DNA of 64,000 nucleotides from an uncultured Phascolarctobacterium sp. (GCA_949299135.1 CASFZG010000002.1:62001-126000), one strand, 5' to 3'. Shown: positions 16,360 to 26,696, numbered from the stretch's first letter. Notes: a model not told the origin generated them from the letters alone. Numbers and translations are program-made.

Positions 16360-17532
16360 GTGAAGGAACTGCAATTAAAGTATGGCTGCAACCCTAACCA
16401 GAAAAAGGCACGTATTTTTATGAAAGATGGCGAGCTTCCTATTGAAGTGTTAAACGGCCGCCCCGGATATATTAACTTTTTGGACGCATTCAACAGCTGG
16501 CAGCTTGTAAAAGAGCTGAAAGAGGCAACAGGGCTTCCCGCAGCGGCTTCTTTTAAACATGTAAGCCCCGCAGGCGCAGCAGTTGGCCTGCCTTTAAGCG
16601 ATACCCTGAAAAAGATTTATTATGTTGACGACCTTGAACTCAGCCCGCTGGCAAACGCTTATGCCCGTGCGCGCGGTGCGGACAGAATGTCAAGCTACGG
16701 CGATTTTGTAGCACTCAGCGATGTTTGCGACGTGCAGACTGCCAAAATGCTGGCGCGCGAGGTTTCCGACGGCGTTATCGCTCCCGGTTATACCGATGAA
16801 GCACTGGAAGTTTTAAAAACTAAACGCAAAGGCACTTACAACATTATTAAAATTGACCCCGATTACAAACCGGCACTGACTGAAACCAAAGAAGTATTTG
16901 GCATTACTTTCGAGCAGGACCGCAACGAAGCCAAAATTACGGCAGAGCTGCTTGAAAACCGCCCGACCAAAAATAAGGAAATTCCAGAAAACGCACAGCG
17001 CGACCTTTTAATTGCGCTCATTACCTTAAAATACACGCAGTCTAATTCCGTATGCTACGTTAAAGACGGACAGGCAATCGGCATCGGCGCAGGCCAGCAG
17101 TCCCGCGTACACTGCACGCGCCTTGCAGGCAACAAAGCCGATATCTGGTGGCTGCGCCAGAACCCGAAGGTTCTGGCACTGCCGTTTAAAGAAAACATCC
17201 GCCGCCCGGACCGCGACAACACCATTGACGTGTATATTTCCGACGATTACGAGGATGTACTGGCAGACGGCGTATGGGAAAACTTCTTTACCGAAAAGCC
17301 GGAGCCTTTAACCCGCGAGGAGAAAAAAGCATGGATTGCCCAGCTTAAAGGCGTATCGCTCGGCAGCGACGCATTCTTCCCGTTCGGTGACAATATCGAA
17401 CGCGCACAACGCAGCGGCGTTGAATATATCGCTCAGGCAGGCGGCAGCATCCGTGACGACAATGTTATTGAAACCTGCGATAAATACGGCATTGCCATGG
17501 CGTTTACCGGGCTCAGGCTGTTCCACCATTAA
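16360..17532 (+). CDS. Stand-alone AICAR transformylase (PurH C-domain type)
   Basis: 390 residues covering only the transformylase half of PurH: it lacks the N-terminal IMP cyclohydrolase (MGS-like) domain. It would formylate AICAR with 10-formyl-THF to FAICAR in purine synthesis. SFKHVSPAGAA carries the catalytic Lys-His pair (K66-H67). The central SNSVCYVKDGQAIGIGAGQQSRVHC and the terminal SDAFFPFGDNIERA...GGSIRDD match the family. GGGAGGA precedes the start at 16360 (GTG). A ZTP riboswitch upstream fits this reaction exactly. Confidence 0.92.
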   Translation: MKELQLKYGCNPNQKKARIFMKDGELPIEVLNGRPGYINFLDAFNSWQLVKELKEATGLPAAASFKHVSPAGAAVGLPLSDTLKKIYYVDDLELSPLANAYARARGADRMSSYGDFVALSDVCDVQTAKMLAREVSDGVIAPGYTDEALEVLKTKRKGTYNIIKIDPDYKPALTETKEVFGITFEQDRNEAKITAELLENRPTKNKEIPENAQRDLLIALITLKYTQSNSVCYVKDGQAIGIGAGQQSRVHCTRLAGNKADIWWLRQNPKVLALPFKENIRRPDRDNTIDVYISDDYEDVLADGVWENFFTEKPEPLTREEKKAWIAQLKGVSLGSDAFFPFGDNIERAQRSGVEYIAQAGGSIRDDNVIETCDKYGIAMAFTGLRLFHH

Positions 17533-17574
17533 TTTAAAGTTCAGCAAAAATTTAGATAACTTTGTTAAAAGTTG

Positions 17575-17603
17575 TTGAGCAAAAGCCGATTTTGTGGTAC
17601 AAT
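17575..17603 (+). promoter_or_regulatory. Acyl-CoA dehydrogenase promoter
   Basis: TTGAGC (17575-17580), 17 bases, TACAAT (17598-17603) with an upstream TGTGG extended -10. Confidence 0.6.
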
Positions 17604-17656
17604 ACTGAAAGTGTAATGTCAAAAAAAGCTACAGCTTTTAACATAAGGAGGACAAA

Positions 17657-18796
17657 ATGGAATTTGCATTAACCGAAGAACAACTTGAACTGCAGGAAAT
17701 GGTAAGGGAATTTGTTGCCAAAGAAATTACCCCTTACGCTGCTGAAATGGACAGAGAAAACCATGCCAGAGAAGGACTGATGGAAAAAGCTGCCGATATG
17801 GGGCTTTTGAACGTAGTTGTTCCTGAAGAATATGGCGGAATGGGCCTTGACAGCGTTACTGTTGCCGTTATTTACGAAGAACTCGGCAAAGGCTGCGCAG
17901 GCGTTGCTACTTCTATCGCTGCAAATTCTCTTGCGTCCTATCCGATTCTGCTTGCAGGCACCGAAGAACAGAAAAAAGCTCACTGCGACCTTTTGAACGA
18001 AGGCAAACTTGCAGCTTTTGCTCTTACCGAACCGGGCGCAGGTTCTGATGCAGGTGCGGTTTCCACTTCCGCAGTTAAAGACAAAGAAGCAGGCACCTAC
18101 ACCCTTAACGGCGCCAAAGCATTTATTACCAACGGCGGCATTGCCGATACTTACCTGGTATTTGCCAATACCCGCAAAACCGGCGGTATCCGCGGCTTAA
18201 CCGCGTTTATCGTACCGAAAGGCACTCCGGGCTTTTCCGTTGGCAAAAAAGAAGACAAAATGGGCATCCGCCCGTCCAATACCTGCGAACTGATTCTGCA
18301 GGATGTTGTAATTCCCGAAGCTAACCGCGTAGGCCGCGAAGGCGAAGGCTTCCGCATTGCCATGAACACTCTTGACAATGCACGTCCGTTTGTTGGTGCT
18401 GTTTCCGTAGGTTTGGCACAGGCTGCACTTGACTGCGCAGTTAAATATGCCAAAGAACGCAAACAGTTCGGCCAGCCGATTGCTTCCTTCCAGATGATTC
18501 AGAACATGATTGCCGATATGGCAATGCGTATTGAAGCTGCCCGCATGCTGGTTTACAAAGCCTGCTGGATGCGTGACCAGGGCATGGAATTCAGCAAGGA
18601 AGCCGCTATGGCAAAATGCTACGCAGCCGATACCGCTATGGAAGTAACCACCAACGCCGTACAGATTATGGGCGGTTACGGTTACAGCCGCGAATATCCG
18701 GTTGAAAAAATGATGCGCGACGCTAAAATTATGCAGATTTACGAAGGCACCAACCAGATTCAGCGCCTCGTTATCGCTAACAAAATCATATTCTGA
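17657..18796 (+). CDS. Acyl-CoA dehydrogenase (butyryl-CoA dehydrogenase-like)
   Basis: 379 residues, the standard FAD-dependent short-chain acyl-CoA dehydrogenase. It contains the FAD/substrate motifs ALTEPGAGSDAG and KAFITNGGIADTYLVFA, the central barrel, and the catalytic base in QIYEGTNQIQR (Glu363). In anaerobes such enzymes reduce crotonyl-CoA to butyryl-CoA with an electron-transfer flavoprotein, but no etfAB or crotonase gene is adjacent, so the chain length and pathway are open. AAGGAGG is well placed. It is monocistronic between a promoter and a terminator. Confidence 0.93.
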   Translation: MEFALTEEQLELQEMVREFVAKEITPYAAEMDRENHAREGLMEKAADMGLLNVVVPEEYGGMGLDSVTVAVIYEELGKGCAGVATSIAANSLASYPILLAGTEEQKKAHCDLLNEGKLAAFALTEPGAGSDAGAVSTSAVKDKEAGTYTLNGAKAFITNGGIADTYLVFANTRKTGGIRGLTAFIVPKGTPGFSVGKKEDKMGIRPSNTCELILQDVVIPEANRVGREGEGFRIAMNTLDNARPFVGAVSVGLAQAALDCAVKYAKERKQFGQPIASFQMIQNMIADMAMRIEAARMLVYKACWMRDQGMEFSKEAAMAKCYAADTAMEVTTNAVQIMGGYGYSREYPVEKMMRDAKIMQIYEGTNQIQRLVIANKIIF

Positions 18797-18808
18797 TTTA
18801 AAACTTAC

Positions 18809-18838
18809 AGCCCGCTGCCGCTATGACAGCGGGCTTTT
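18809..18838 (+). terminator. Terminator after acyl-CoA dehydrogenase
   Basis: AGCCCGCTG (18809-18817) and CAGCGGGCT (18827-18835), perfect 9 bp, then TTTT. Confidence 0.88.
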
Positions 18839-18852
18839 GTATTTTGCGCCGA

Positions 18853-18881
18853 TTGAAAATAATTACAAGGTAGTTTATAAT
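18853..18881 (+). promoter_or_regulatory. lspA operon promoter
   Basis: TTGAAA (18853-18858), 17 bases, TATAAT (18876-18881). Confidence 0.75.
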
Positions 18882-19323
18882 AAATATATGTATAAATAAA
18901 CAGTAAAGGTGAAACTATGTGGCTTTTTGTGCTGCCGCTTCTGGTAGTAATTGCGGACCAGTTTTCCAAGTACATTGTGGTGGAAAACATGGCGCTGGGG
19001 CAGAGTGTCCCCATTATCGAAGGAATTTTTCATTTAACGTATATTTTAAACCCGGGCGCGGCGTTTGGCATGTTTGCGCACAGCCGCCTGTTTTTTATCG
19101 GCATTGCCGTGGCGGTTATCGGGCTCATCATTTGGGCGCGTAAGGAGATTCTGGCATCGCCGTGGGAGGTTAAATGCGGCGCAGGCCTGTTTTTGGGCGG
19201 TGCGGTAGGCAACCTCATCGACCGTGCGCGGCAGGGCGTGGTAATTGATTTTTTTGATTTCCGCGTGTGGCCGATTTTTAACATAGCAGATATTGCAATT
19301 TGTATTGGAGTTGGACTGATAAT

Positions 19324-20836
<1,513 letters not shown>

Positions 20837-20867
20837 TATGTAAGTTTTAGCGCAGGGAGGGATAAAA

Positions 20868-21524
20868 ATGGAGAAAACACCGTTTGAATTGCGCACTGAT
20901 GCACTGGCACAGAAAGTAGTAAAAAATTTGGAGCGCCGCGCTTTTGAAGCTTATTACTGCCCGACGAAGGAAGAAGCGCTGGCTAAGGCACTGAGCTTTA
21001 TTGACAAGGAGCAGTGCGTATCGTGGGGCGGCGGCATGACGCTGGAGGAAATGGGCCTGCTGGACGTTTTAAGGACGCAGGGGTATAATGTTATCGACCG
21101 CGATACGGCAAAGAGCCCTGAAGAACGTATGGGGCTGCTGCGCCAGGCGCTGACCTGCGACACCTTTTTTATGAGTACCAACGCCATGAGCGAGGACGGC
21201 GTGATGGTGAACATCGACGGCACCGGCAACCGCGTGGCGGCAATGGTGTTTGGCCCTAAACACGTTGTTGTTATTGCCGGCATCAACAAAATTGTAAAAA
21301 GCTACGAGGACGCTGTGGCACGCGCACGCAATTACGCCGCGCCGATTAACGTGCAGCGCTTTGCCAACTTTAACCCGCCGTGCAAAAATAACGGGCACTG
21401 CTATGACTGCGTTGCGCCCGACAGCATTTGCAACTTTATTTTAACCACCCGCAAAGGCAGCCTGATGAACGCCAAAGAAGCAAGAATTAAAGTAATCATC
21501 GTCGGCGAAAACCTGGGGTATTGA
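20868..21524 (+). CDS. LUD-domain protein (LutC/YkgG-like)
   Basis: 218 residues. The pattern CVSWGGGMTLEEMGL, DTFFMSTNAMSEDGVMVNIDGTGNRVA and VFGPKHVVVIAGINKIV is the LUD (DUF162) fold found in LutB/LutC lactate-utilisation proteins. A cysteine group CKNNGHCYDC near the C-terminus may bind metal. No lutA or lutB partner is nearby, so a lactate role is not supported by context. It lies 31 bases after pyrR with its own GGGAGGG site. Confidence 0.88.
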   Translation: MEKTPFELRTDALAQKVVKNLERRAFEAYYCPTKEEALAKALSFIDKEQCVSWGGGMTLEEMGLLDVLRTQGYNVIDRDTAKSPEERMGLLRQALTCDTFFMSTNAMSEDGVMVNIDGTGNRVAAMVFGPKHVVVIAGINKIVKSYEDAVARARNYAAPINVQRFANFNPPCKNNGHCYDCVAPDSICNFILTTRKGSLMNAKEARIKVIIVGENLGY

Positions 21525-21544
21525 AAAAGAGCATACAATAAACA

Positions 21545-21578
21545 AAGCCCTGTGGTACAAAGTACCGCAGGGCTTTTG
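21545..21578 (+). terminator. Terminator of the lspA-LUD operon
   Basis: AAGCCCTG (21545-21552) and CAGGGCTT (21568-21575), with an inner GGTAC/GTACC pairing, then TTTG. Confidence 0.85.
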
Positions 21579-21608
21579 ATGTAAGTAGGGGAGAAAGGGT
21601 TATAAAAA

Positions 21609-21635
21609 CAAAAAAGACGCAGATTAAAATCTGCG
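21609..21635 (-). terminator. Terminator of the tRNA transcript
   Basis: On the minus strand CGCAGATT and AATCTGCG (21618-21635) form an 8-bp stem followed by TCTTTTTT. Confidence 0.8.
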
Positions 21636-21646
21636 CCGTATTTGCG

Positions 21647-21722
21647 TGGCAGGGGCAGTAGGAATCGAACCCACAACCAACGGTTTTGGAGACCGCTACT
21701 CTACCAGTTGAGCTATACCCCT
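21647..21722 (-). tRNA. tRNA-Trp (CCA)
   Basis: 76-nt cloverleaf on the minus strand. The acceptor AGGGGTA pairs with TGCCCCT, discriminator G, and CCA is encoded. The anticodon loop CTCCAAA gives CCA, reading UGG. The T-arm has GGTTCGATTCC. Confidence 0.97.
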
Positions 21723-21729
21723 AAAAAAA

Positions 21730-21804
<75 letters not shown>

Positions 21805-21806
21805 AT

Positions 21807-21883
21807 TGGCGACCCGGATGGGACTCGAACCCACGACCTCCGCCGTGACAGGGCGGCATTCTAACCAACTGAACCACCGGGCC
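21807..21883 (-). tRNA. tRNA-Asp (GTC)
   Basis: 77-nt cloverleaf with acceptor GGCCCGG/CCGGGTC (one G-U pair), discriminator G and encoded CCA. The anticodon loop CTGTCAC gives GTC, reading GAC/GAU. It is first in an Asp-Gly-Trp transcript. Confidence 0.97.
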
Positions 21884-21909
21884 TCATGTCAGTGTCCTGA
21901 CAGATATAA

Positions 21910-21938
21910 ATATTACCATAAAAATCACGTTAGCGCAA
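21910..21938 (-). promoter_or_regulatory. tRNA cluster promoter
   Basis: On the minus strand TTGCGC (21933-21938), 17 bases, TAATAT (21910-21915), about 27 bases upstream of tRNA-Asp. Confidence 0.6.
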
Positions 21939-22076
21939 GCCTTTTTATAAAATTTTGTTAAATTGGCGCGTTTTATTTTAAAAACTTACCAAACCCATTA
22001 ATTTTCGGTGTTTTTATGGTATAATATTTTTTAAGGTTTTATAATTAACAGCATTCATCATACAGGAGGTTCCCCT

Positions 22077-22685
22077 ATGCTTACAGCCCCGGATTGGGCT
22101 CTTGGCAGCCAATACCTGCGCGAAAACGCGCCCGAGCTTATTCCTTTTATCGAAAAATACGGCGTCTGCACTTTGCAGCCCGAAGCGCCGCAAAAATATT
22201 TCGGCACGCTTTTAACCGGCATCATCTCCCAGCAGCTTCCGCCAGAAGTCAGCCTGGCAATGGTTAAAAAGCTGGAAGAAACAGTTGGCACGCCCATCAC
22301 GCCTGAGGCGGTTGCCGCTGCCAGCGACGAAGCCCTGTGCGCGTGCGGAATTATGCAGCAAAAGGTAATTTACTTAAAAGGTTTTGCCGACGCTGTTTTA
22401 ACCGGCAAAGTTACCATGGACAAATTTGACAGCATGACCGACGCCGAAATTACCAAGCAGCTTACGCAGATTAAAGGGCTGGGCCAGTGGACTGCGGAAA
22501 TGTTTTTGCTTTTGGCTTTATGCCGCACGGATATTGCGCCGACGGCGGATTTTATCTTTCAGAAGCGTGTGAAAGAAATTTTTAATTTAAGCGCCATGCC
22601 AAAGCGCAAACAGATTTTAGAGCTGACGGAACACTGGCGTCCGTGGCGTTCGCTGGCTGTATGGTATTTGTGGCAGGAAAAATAA
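22077..22685 (+). CDS. DNA-3-methyladenine glycosylase, AlkA-like (HhH-GPD)
   Basis: 202 residues of the HhH-GPD superfamily. The substrate-pocket segment GIISQQLPPEVS opens it, the helix-hairpin-helix reads IKGLGQWTAEMFLL, and the catalytic aspartate is expected in PTADFIFQKRV. The ending HWRPWRSLAVWYLW is typical of AlkA/Mag glycosylases, which excise alkylated bases in base-excision repair. GGAGG precedes the ATG, and a TTATGGTATAAT extended -10 is at 22014-22025. Confidence 0.92.
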   Translation: MLTAPDWALGSQYLRENAPELIPFIEKYGVCTLQPEAPQKYFGTLLTGIISQQLPPEVSLAMVKKLEETVGTPITPEAVAAASDEALCACGIMQQKVIYLKGFADAVLTGKVTMDKFDSMTDAEITKQLTQIKGLGQWTAEMFLLLALCRTDIAPTADFIFQKRVKEIFNLSAMPKRKQILELTEHWRPWRSLAVWYLWQEK

Positions 22686-22697
22686 GAGCATATTTAA

Positions 22698-22733
22698 AAG
22701 GCTGTACCTTAACGGGTACAGCCTTAATTTTTT
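22698..22733. terminator. Bidirectional terminator, alkA/MATE
   Basis: AAGGCTGTACC (22698-22708) pairs with GGTACAGCCTT (22715-22725) around TTAACG, with A-rich and T-rich flanks that serve both convergent genes. Confidence 0.85.
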
Positions 22734-24108
22734 ATTGCGACGTGTCGGATTTTGCCAGAATTTTAACCGGGTTCCAGCGTTCGCTTTTGTAATACCAGTA
22801 CAGGCTGGCAACGGTAAACACCCACGTAATGGGGTATACCCACGCCACGCCGTCTGGTGTGGGGTTAAAGTACATAATCAGCTTCAGCACGCAAATTCGG
22901 ATAACGCACATGTTCAGCAAAATAATAAACATCGTCGGTAAGGTGCTGCCGCTTCCGCGGATGGCGGATGCCAATACTTCAAGGAAAACGTACAGAAAGT
23001 AAAACGGCATGATGACAAAGGCAATGCTGCTGCCGATGGCAATAACGTCCTTATCGCTTGTAAACAGCCCGAAGGCAAAATCCGCAAGGTACAGCACTGC
23101 GCAGATAGTAACTGCTGTAACGGCAAGGCCGAAGTAAATGGAAATAGTCGTACCGCGCTTGCTGCGCATAATTTTGCCGACGCCGACGTTTTGGCTGACG
23201 AAGGTGGAGCACGCCTGCCCGATAGCCATTATCGGCAGGTAAATGACATTTTCAATCTTAAAATAAGCGGCGTAAGCGGTAATGCTGTTAACGCCGAGCC
23301 CATTGATATTGGTCTGCACAACGATGTTGGAAAGCGTAATAACCGTTGTCTGTATCGCAGCCGGTATGCCGATGCGGAAAATCTCGCGCGTAAGCGGCCA
23401 GTCGATGCAGATTTGTTTGAAGCGCAGGCGGTAACGCTCATCCATAGTGCACAGGTGACGGATGACAAGCCCTGCCGCCAGAGTCTGCGAAACAACCGTC
23501 GCCATGGCGGAACCGGTAATGCCGAAGTTCCAGTAATATACAAACAAAAAGTTGCCGATGACGTTGGCGATGCCGCCGATAAGCTGGTAAATCATCGGCG
23601 AAAGCGAATTGCCCAGCGCCCTTAAAATGCCACTGCCCACGTTATAGCTGACGATTGAAAACAAGCTGAGCAGAAAGACGCGGATATACACCGTGCCCCA
23701 GTGCATGATTTCGGGCGGCGTGTTCATCCATTCCAGCACGGTTGGCGCAAGCCATATGCCAAGGATAGTAAATATTACGGAAAAGGCTATGGTAAGACCT
23801 GCGGTGCAGTGAACCACGCGGTGCAGTTCGTCAAATTCGCCGCGGGCAAATTCGCGGGCGGCTATAACGCCGATGCCGACGGACAGGCCGATAAAAAAGC
23901 CGATGATGATTATGATGATAAACGTGCTGGCTCCGACTGCTGCGGCAGCGTCTTTGCCAAGGTTTTGCCCGACGAAGATTAAATCGACGGTGCTGTACAG
24001 CTGCTGGATAAGGCTGCCCGCAAACAGTGGCAGCGAGAACCAGAACAGCGGTTTGGCAATCGGGCCGTGCGTTAAGTCTTTAGTTTTCTTGCCGGATAAA
24101 GCTTTCAT
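22732..24108 (-). CDS. MATE family efflux transporter
   Basis: 458-residue polytopic protein with the 12-helix MATE pattern. LFWFSLPLFAGSLIQQLY and VDLIFVGQNLG form the first conserved block, and the repeat half starts near FRIGIPAAIQTTV. MATE pumps export cationic drugs in exchange for Na+ or H+. The frame extends to a TTG at 24123, but CAGGAG just upstream fits ATG 24108. The promoter has three GGGTAT repeats behind it, suggesting a dedicated regulator. Confidence 0.9.
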   Translation of the reverse strand: MKALSGKKTKDLTHGPIAKPLFWFSLPLFAGSLIQQLYSTVDLIFVGQNLGKDAAAAVGASTFIIIIIIGFFIGLSVGIGVIAAREFARGEFDELHRVVHCTAGLTIAFSVIFTILGIWLAPTVLEWMNTPPEIMHWGTVYIRVFLLSLFSIVSYNVGSGILRALGNSLSPMIYQLIGGIANVIGNFLFVYYWNFGITGSAMATVVSQTLAAGLVIRHLCTMDERYRLRFKQICIDWPLTREIFRIGIPAAIQTTVITLSNIVVQTNINGLGVNSITAYAAYFKIENVIYLPIMAIGQACSTFVSQNVGVGKIMRSKRGTTISIYFGLAVTAVTICAVLYLADFAFGLFTSDKDVIAIGSSIAFVIMPFYFLYVFLEVLASAIRGSGSTLPTMFIILLNMCVIRICVLKLIMYFNPTPDGVAWVYPITWVFTVASLYWYYKSERWNPVKILAKSDTSQ

Positions 24109-24158
24109 TTTAAGCTCCTGCAAAATAAAAATTGCCGTTAAAAACAGCTTCTAACGAT

Positions 24159-24204
24159 AGTGTAGCCGCAAAAAACAGCCTTGTCAATACGGGTATGGGT
24201 ATGG
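24159..24204 (-). promoter_or_regulatory. MATE gene promoter with tandem operator-like repeats
   Basis: On the minus strand TTGACA (24182-24187), 17 bases, TACACT (24159-24164). Directly upstream are two tandem GGGTAT units (plus-strand 24191-24202), and a third with the inverted arrangement TATACC-TATAC-GGGTATA at about 24233-24250. Confidence 0.6.
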
Positions 24205-24290
24205 AAATTTTATGGTTAAATTTAGGTAAAATTATACCTATACGGGTATATAGTATGAAAATTTAATTAAGAAAATAATACAAATAATAC

Positions 24291-24319
24291 TTTACTTTAT
24301 TAGTAATCAGTGCTAAAAT
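24291..24319 (+). promoter_or_regulatory. Promoter of the cobalamin-riboswitch operon
   Basis: TTTACT (24291-24296), 17 bases, TAAAAT (24314-24319). Confidence 0.55.
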
Positions 24320-24333
24320 AAAGCCATAACCTA

Positions 24334-24475
24334 ATACAGCATGTACAGTAATGTTAACCGGTGCAAATCCGGTGCGGTCCCGCCGCTGTAAGGGCAAAGC
24401 CCAAGCCAGCAAGTTATTGTATATAAGCATTGCAGCTTAACCTGCGGGAGACGGGTAAAAACTAACATCGGCCGT
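24334..24475 (+). ncRNA. Cobalamin riboswitch
   Basis: The core GGTGCAAATCC (24360-24370) followed by GGTCCCGCCGCTGTAA (24375-24391) is the conserved cobalamin aptamer junction, with the GCCAGCAAG segment after it. Distal stems reach the CCTGCGGGAGACGGG segment. It binds adenosyl- or methyl-cobalamin and normally switches expression off. The terminator at 24497-24530 is its probable output. It controls the chelatase and probably the downstream importer. Confidence 0.88.
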
Positions 24476-24496
24476 AAGGCCGGATTATGACTTTTT

Positions 24497-24530
24497 ACCG
24501 TTCCGTATTTTTCGGAGCGGTTTTGTTTTT
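24497..24530 (+). terminator. Riboswitch-controlled terminator
   Basis: CCGTTCCG pairs with CGGAGCGG (one G-U) around TATTTTT, followed by TTTTGTTTTT, about 100 bases before the chelatase start. Confidence 0.8.
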
Positions 24531-24632
24531 GTATGGTTCGCTTTATTGCTTTGTTTCCTTAAGTTCTGCATTGTCGGCTGTATTGCAAGCAGCAAAGGCT
24601 GGATAATAAAATTTTGTTGGAGGCGCAATATT

Positions 24633-25634
24633 ATGAAAGCAAACTGGAAAAAATCTTTGGCAGCAGCAGTAACCTGCATGCTTTTAACGGGGGTATCAAC
24701 ATCTGCTATGGCAGCATTTAGTTTAAGCGAAGAAGTTAAAGCACCGACGCCTGCACTTTTGCAGGCAGCGCAGATTGGCGTGCGCACTTATACCACTACC
24801 GACCCTGCCCTGTTGGCGCAGCCCAACAAGGACGCAATTCTGGTTATGAGCTTTGGCACAACCTTCCCTGATACCAGGGCCAAAACCATTGACGCAACAG
24901 TAAACGAGATTAAAGCGCAGCACCCCGGCACTAAGGTTGTGGTAGCGTTTACCTCGCACATCATTATCGACAGAATAAAAGCCAACGAAGGCATTACCGT
25001 ACCGACTCCGGAAGAAGCTTTGCAGCAGCTGAAAGCCGAAGGTTACAACCGCGTGGCGCTTACCTCGCTGGATATTATCCCTGGCATGGAATACGCTTAC
25101 AAAACTGCAGTTTATGACCAGTATAAAACCCAGTTTAAAAAAATGACTATCGGCACGCCGCTGATGTACTGGATGGGGCAGGAAGGACAGCGCGATGACG
25201 TTGAACAGGCTATGGCAGCAATTAAATCGCAAATGCCGCGCCTTGGCAAAAAAGACGCTGTGCTGGTAATGGCACACGGTACGCCGGACCCTTCCAACGC
25301 TTATTATGCTGTTATGCAGGATAAGCTTGACGCGCTTTACGGCGGCAAGGTTATGATTTATACCGTTGAAGGCTGGCCTGCACTGGATGACGTTATCCCC
25401 AAACTTGAAGCAAACGGCGTTAAAAATGTTACTTTAATGCCGCTGATGATGGTTGCGGGCGACCATGCCAACAACGATATGGCAGGAGCTGAAGAAGATT
25501 CGCATAAATCCATCCTTGAAGCTAAAGGCTTTAAGGTAAACGCTTATGTTCACGGTCTTGGCGAAAACAAAAATATCCGTGATATGTTTGCGGCACATGC
25601 AGGGGAAACATGGGAGGCTTTGCAGGCAGAATAG
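24633..25634 (+). CDS. cbiK: Secreted CbiK-type tetrapyrrole cobalto-/ferrochelatase
   Basis: 333 residues. A Sec signal peptide (KK, hydrophobic core AAAVTCMLLTGVS, cleavage near AMA-A at about 28) precedes a class II chelatase of the CbiK/CbiX type. AILVMSFGTTFPDTRAKTI and LVMAHGTPDPSNAYY carry the metal/porphyrin-side motifs. CbiK inserts Co2+ into sirohydrochlorin, but the signal peptide places this one in the periplasm, as for CbiKp of Desulfovibrio. GGAGG at 24619-24623 fixes the start. The cobalamin riboswitch and a FecBCD-type importer follow the same theme of corrinoid, heme or cobalt handling. Confidence 0.9.
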   Translation: MKANWKKSLAAAVTCMLLTGVSTSAMAAFSLSEEVKAPTPALLQAAQIGVRTYTTTDPALLAQPNKDAILVMSFGTTFPDTRAKTIDATVNEIKAQHPGTKVVVAFTSHIIIDRIKANEGITVPTPEEALQQLKAEGYNRVALTSLDIIPGMEYAYKTAVYDQYKTQFKKMTIGTPLMYWMGQEGQRDDVEQAMAAIKSQMPRLGKKDAVLVMAHGTPDPSNAYYAVMQDKLDALYGGKVMIYTVEGWPALDDVIPKLEANGVKNVTLMPLMMVAGDHANNDMAGAEEDSHKSILEAKGFKVNAYVHGLGENKNIRDMFAAHAGETWEALQAE

Positions 25635-25662
25635 GCAGCCTTTAATAATTTAACAGTTATGG

Positions 25663-25698
25663 TATAATTAAGCTATGCGGCCGTTGTGCCGCATAGCT
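25663..25698 (+). promoter_or_regulatory. Internal promoter and hairpin before the binding-protein gene
   Basis: An extended -10 TTATGGTATAAT ends at 25668. It is followed at once by a perfect 10-bp stem AGCTATGCGG (25671-25680)/CCGCATAGCT (25689-25698) without a T-run, which may mark a transcript start or stabilise the 5' end. Confidence 0.45.
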
Positions 25699-25739
25699 GA
25701 TTGTGCTTTACCGACTATTGCTTTAAGGCAGGTAAAATT

Positions 25740-26687
25740 ATGAAAAAGTTTTTACTGATAATTATGTCGCTGTTTATTTTGTGTGCGGCTGCGGGCTGCG
25801 GCGGCAGCGAGAAAAACGCACCGGCGGAAAACACTTCCGGCGGCATTACTGTAACGGATGATAACGGTAGGGAGGTAACTTTAAACGGCGTGCCGCAAAA
25901 AATCGTGCCGCTGTCGGCGTCGTTTTTAGAGCCGCTGCATAATCTTAATGCTAAAGTTGCGGCGCGCGTATCCGCGAAAGCGGGCATTTTGGACGAATAC
26001 AAAAACTTGCCGGAGGTTGGCAATGTTTATAACATAAATATTGAAAAAGTTATTGAGCAGCAGCCGGATTTGGTTATTGCCTATAAGGGCATGAACGATA
26101 AGTTTGTGCGCAATTTTGAAGAAAACGGCATACCCGTTGTGGTGCTAGAGATGCGTACTTACGCGCAGGTTAAAAATACTGTCAGCGTTTTGGGCAAAAT
26201 CTGCGGCAGCGAGGATAAGGCAAAGCAGCTTAACGATGCTATGGACAAGCGCATTGCGGATGTTAAAGCCAAAATGCCGGATAAAAAACTGCGCATTGCC
26301 ATTTTGCACAGCACGGCGCAGAACGTAACCGTGCAGCTTGAAGGCAGCATTGCGGGCAGCACGGCGGAACTTTTGGGCTTTGACAACATTGCCGCAGGCA
26401 GCATGCCGCTGGAAAACAACCCGACTGCAGCGCCTTACAGCATGGAAACTTTGGTGGCGGCTGACCCGGACATTATTTACATTACCAGCATGGGCAAGCT
26501 GGAAACGATTAAGGCCGCAATGCAAAAGAGCATTGAGCAGAGCCCGGCGTGGCAAAGCCTGCCCGCTGTAAAGGCAGGGCGTGTTTATTACCTGCCGCAG
26601 GAGATGTTTTTGTTAAGCCCCGGCGTGCATTACCCGGAGGCTGTTGAATATATGGCGAAACTGGCTTACCCGGATTCTTTTAAATAA
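25740..26687 (+). CDS. Substrate-binding lipoprotein (BtuF/FecB type)
   Basis: 315 residues. A lipoprotein signal (MKKFLLIIMSL..., lipobox AAGC) is followed by the class III periplasmic binding fold: VTDDNGREVTLNG at the start, the IEKVIEQQPDLVIAY strand, a linking helix, and the second lobe with AADPDIIYITS. Binding proteins of this class carry cobalamin, heme or siderophores. With the upstream cobalamin riboswitch, a corrinoid or cobalt complex is most likely. ATG 25740 is chosen because the signal peptide begins there. Confidence 0.9.
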   Translation: MKKFLLIIMSLFILCAAAGCGGSEKNAPAENTSGGITVTDDNGREVTLNGVPQKIVPLSASFLEPLHNLNAKVAARVSAKAGILDEYKNLPEVGNVYNINIEKVIEQQPDLVIAYKGMNDKFVRNFEENGIPVVVLEMRTYAQVKNTVSVLGKICGSEDKAKQLNDAMDKRIADVKAKMPDKKLRIAILHSTAQNVTVQLEGSIAGSTAELLGFDNIAAGSMPLENNPTAAPYSMETLVAADPDIIYITSMGKLETIKAAMQKSIEQSPAWQSLPAVKAGRVYYLPQEMFLLSPGVHYPEAVEYMAKLAYPDSFK

Positions 26688-26696
26688 GGTGCGTTT

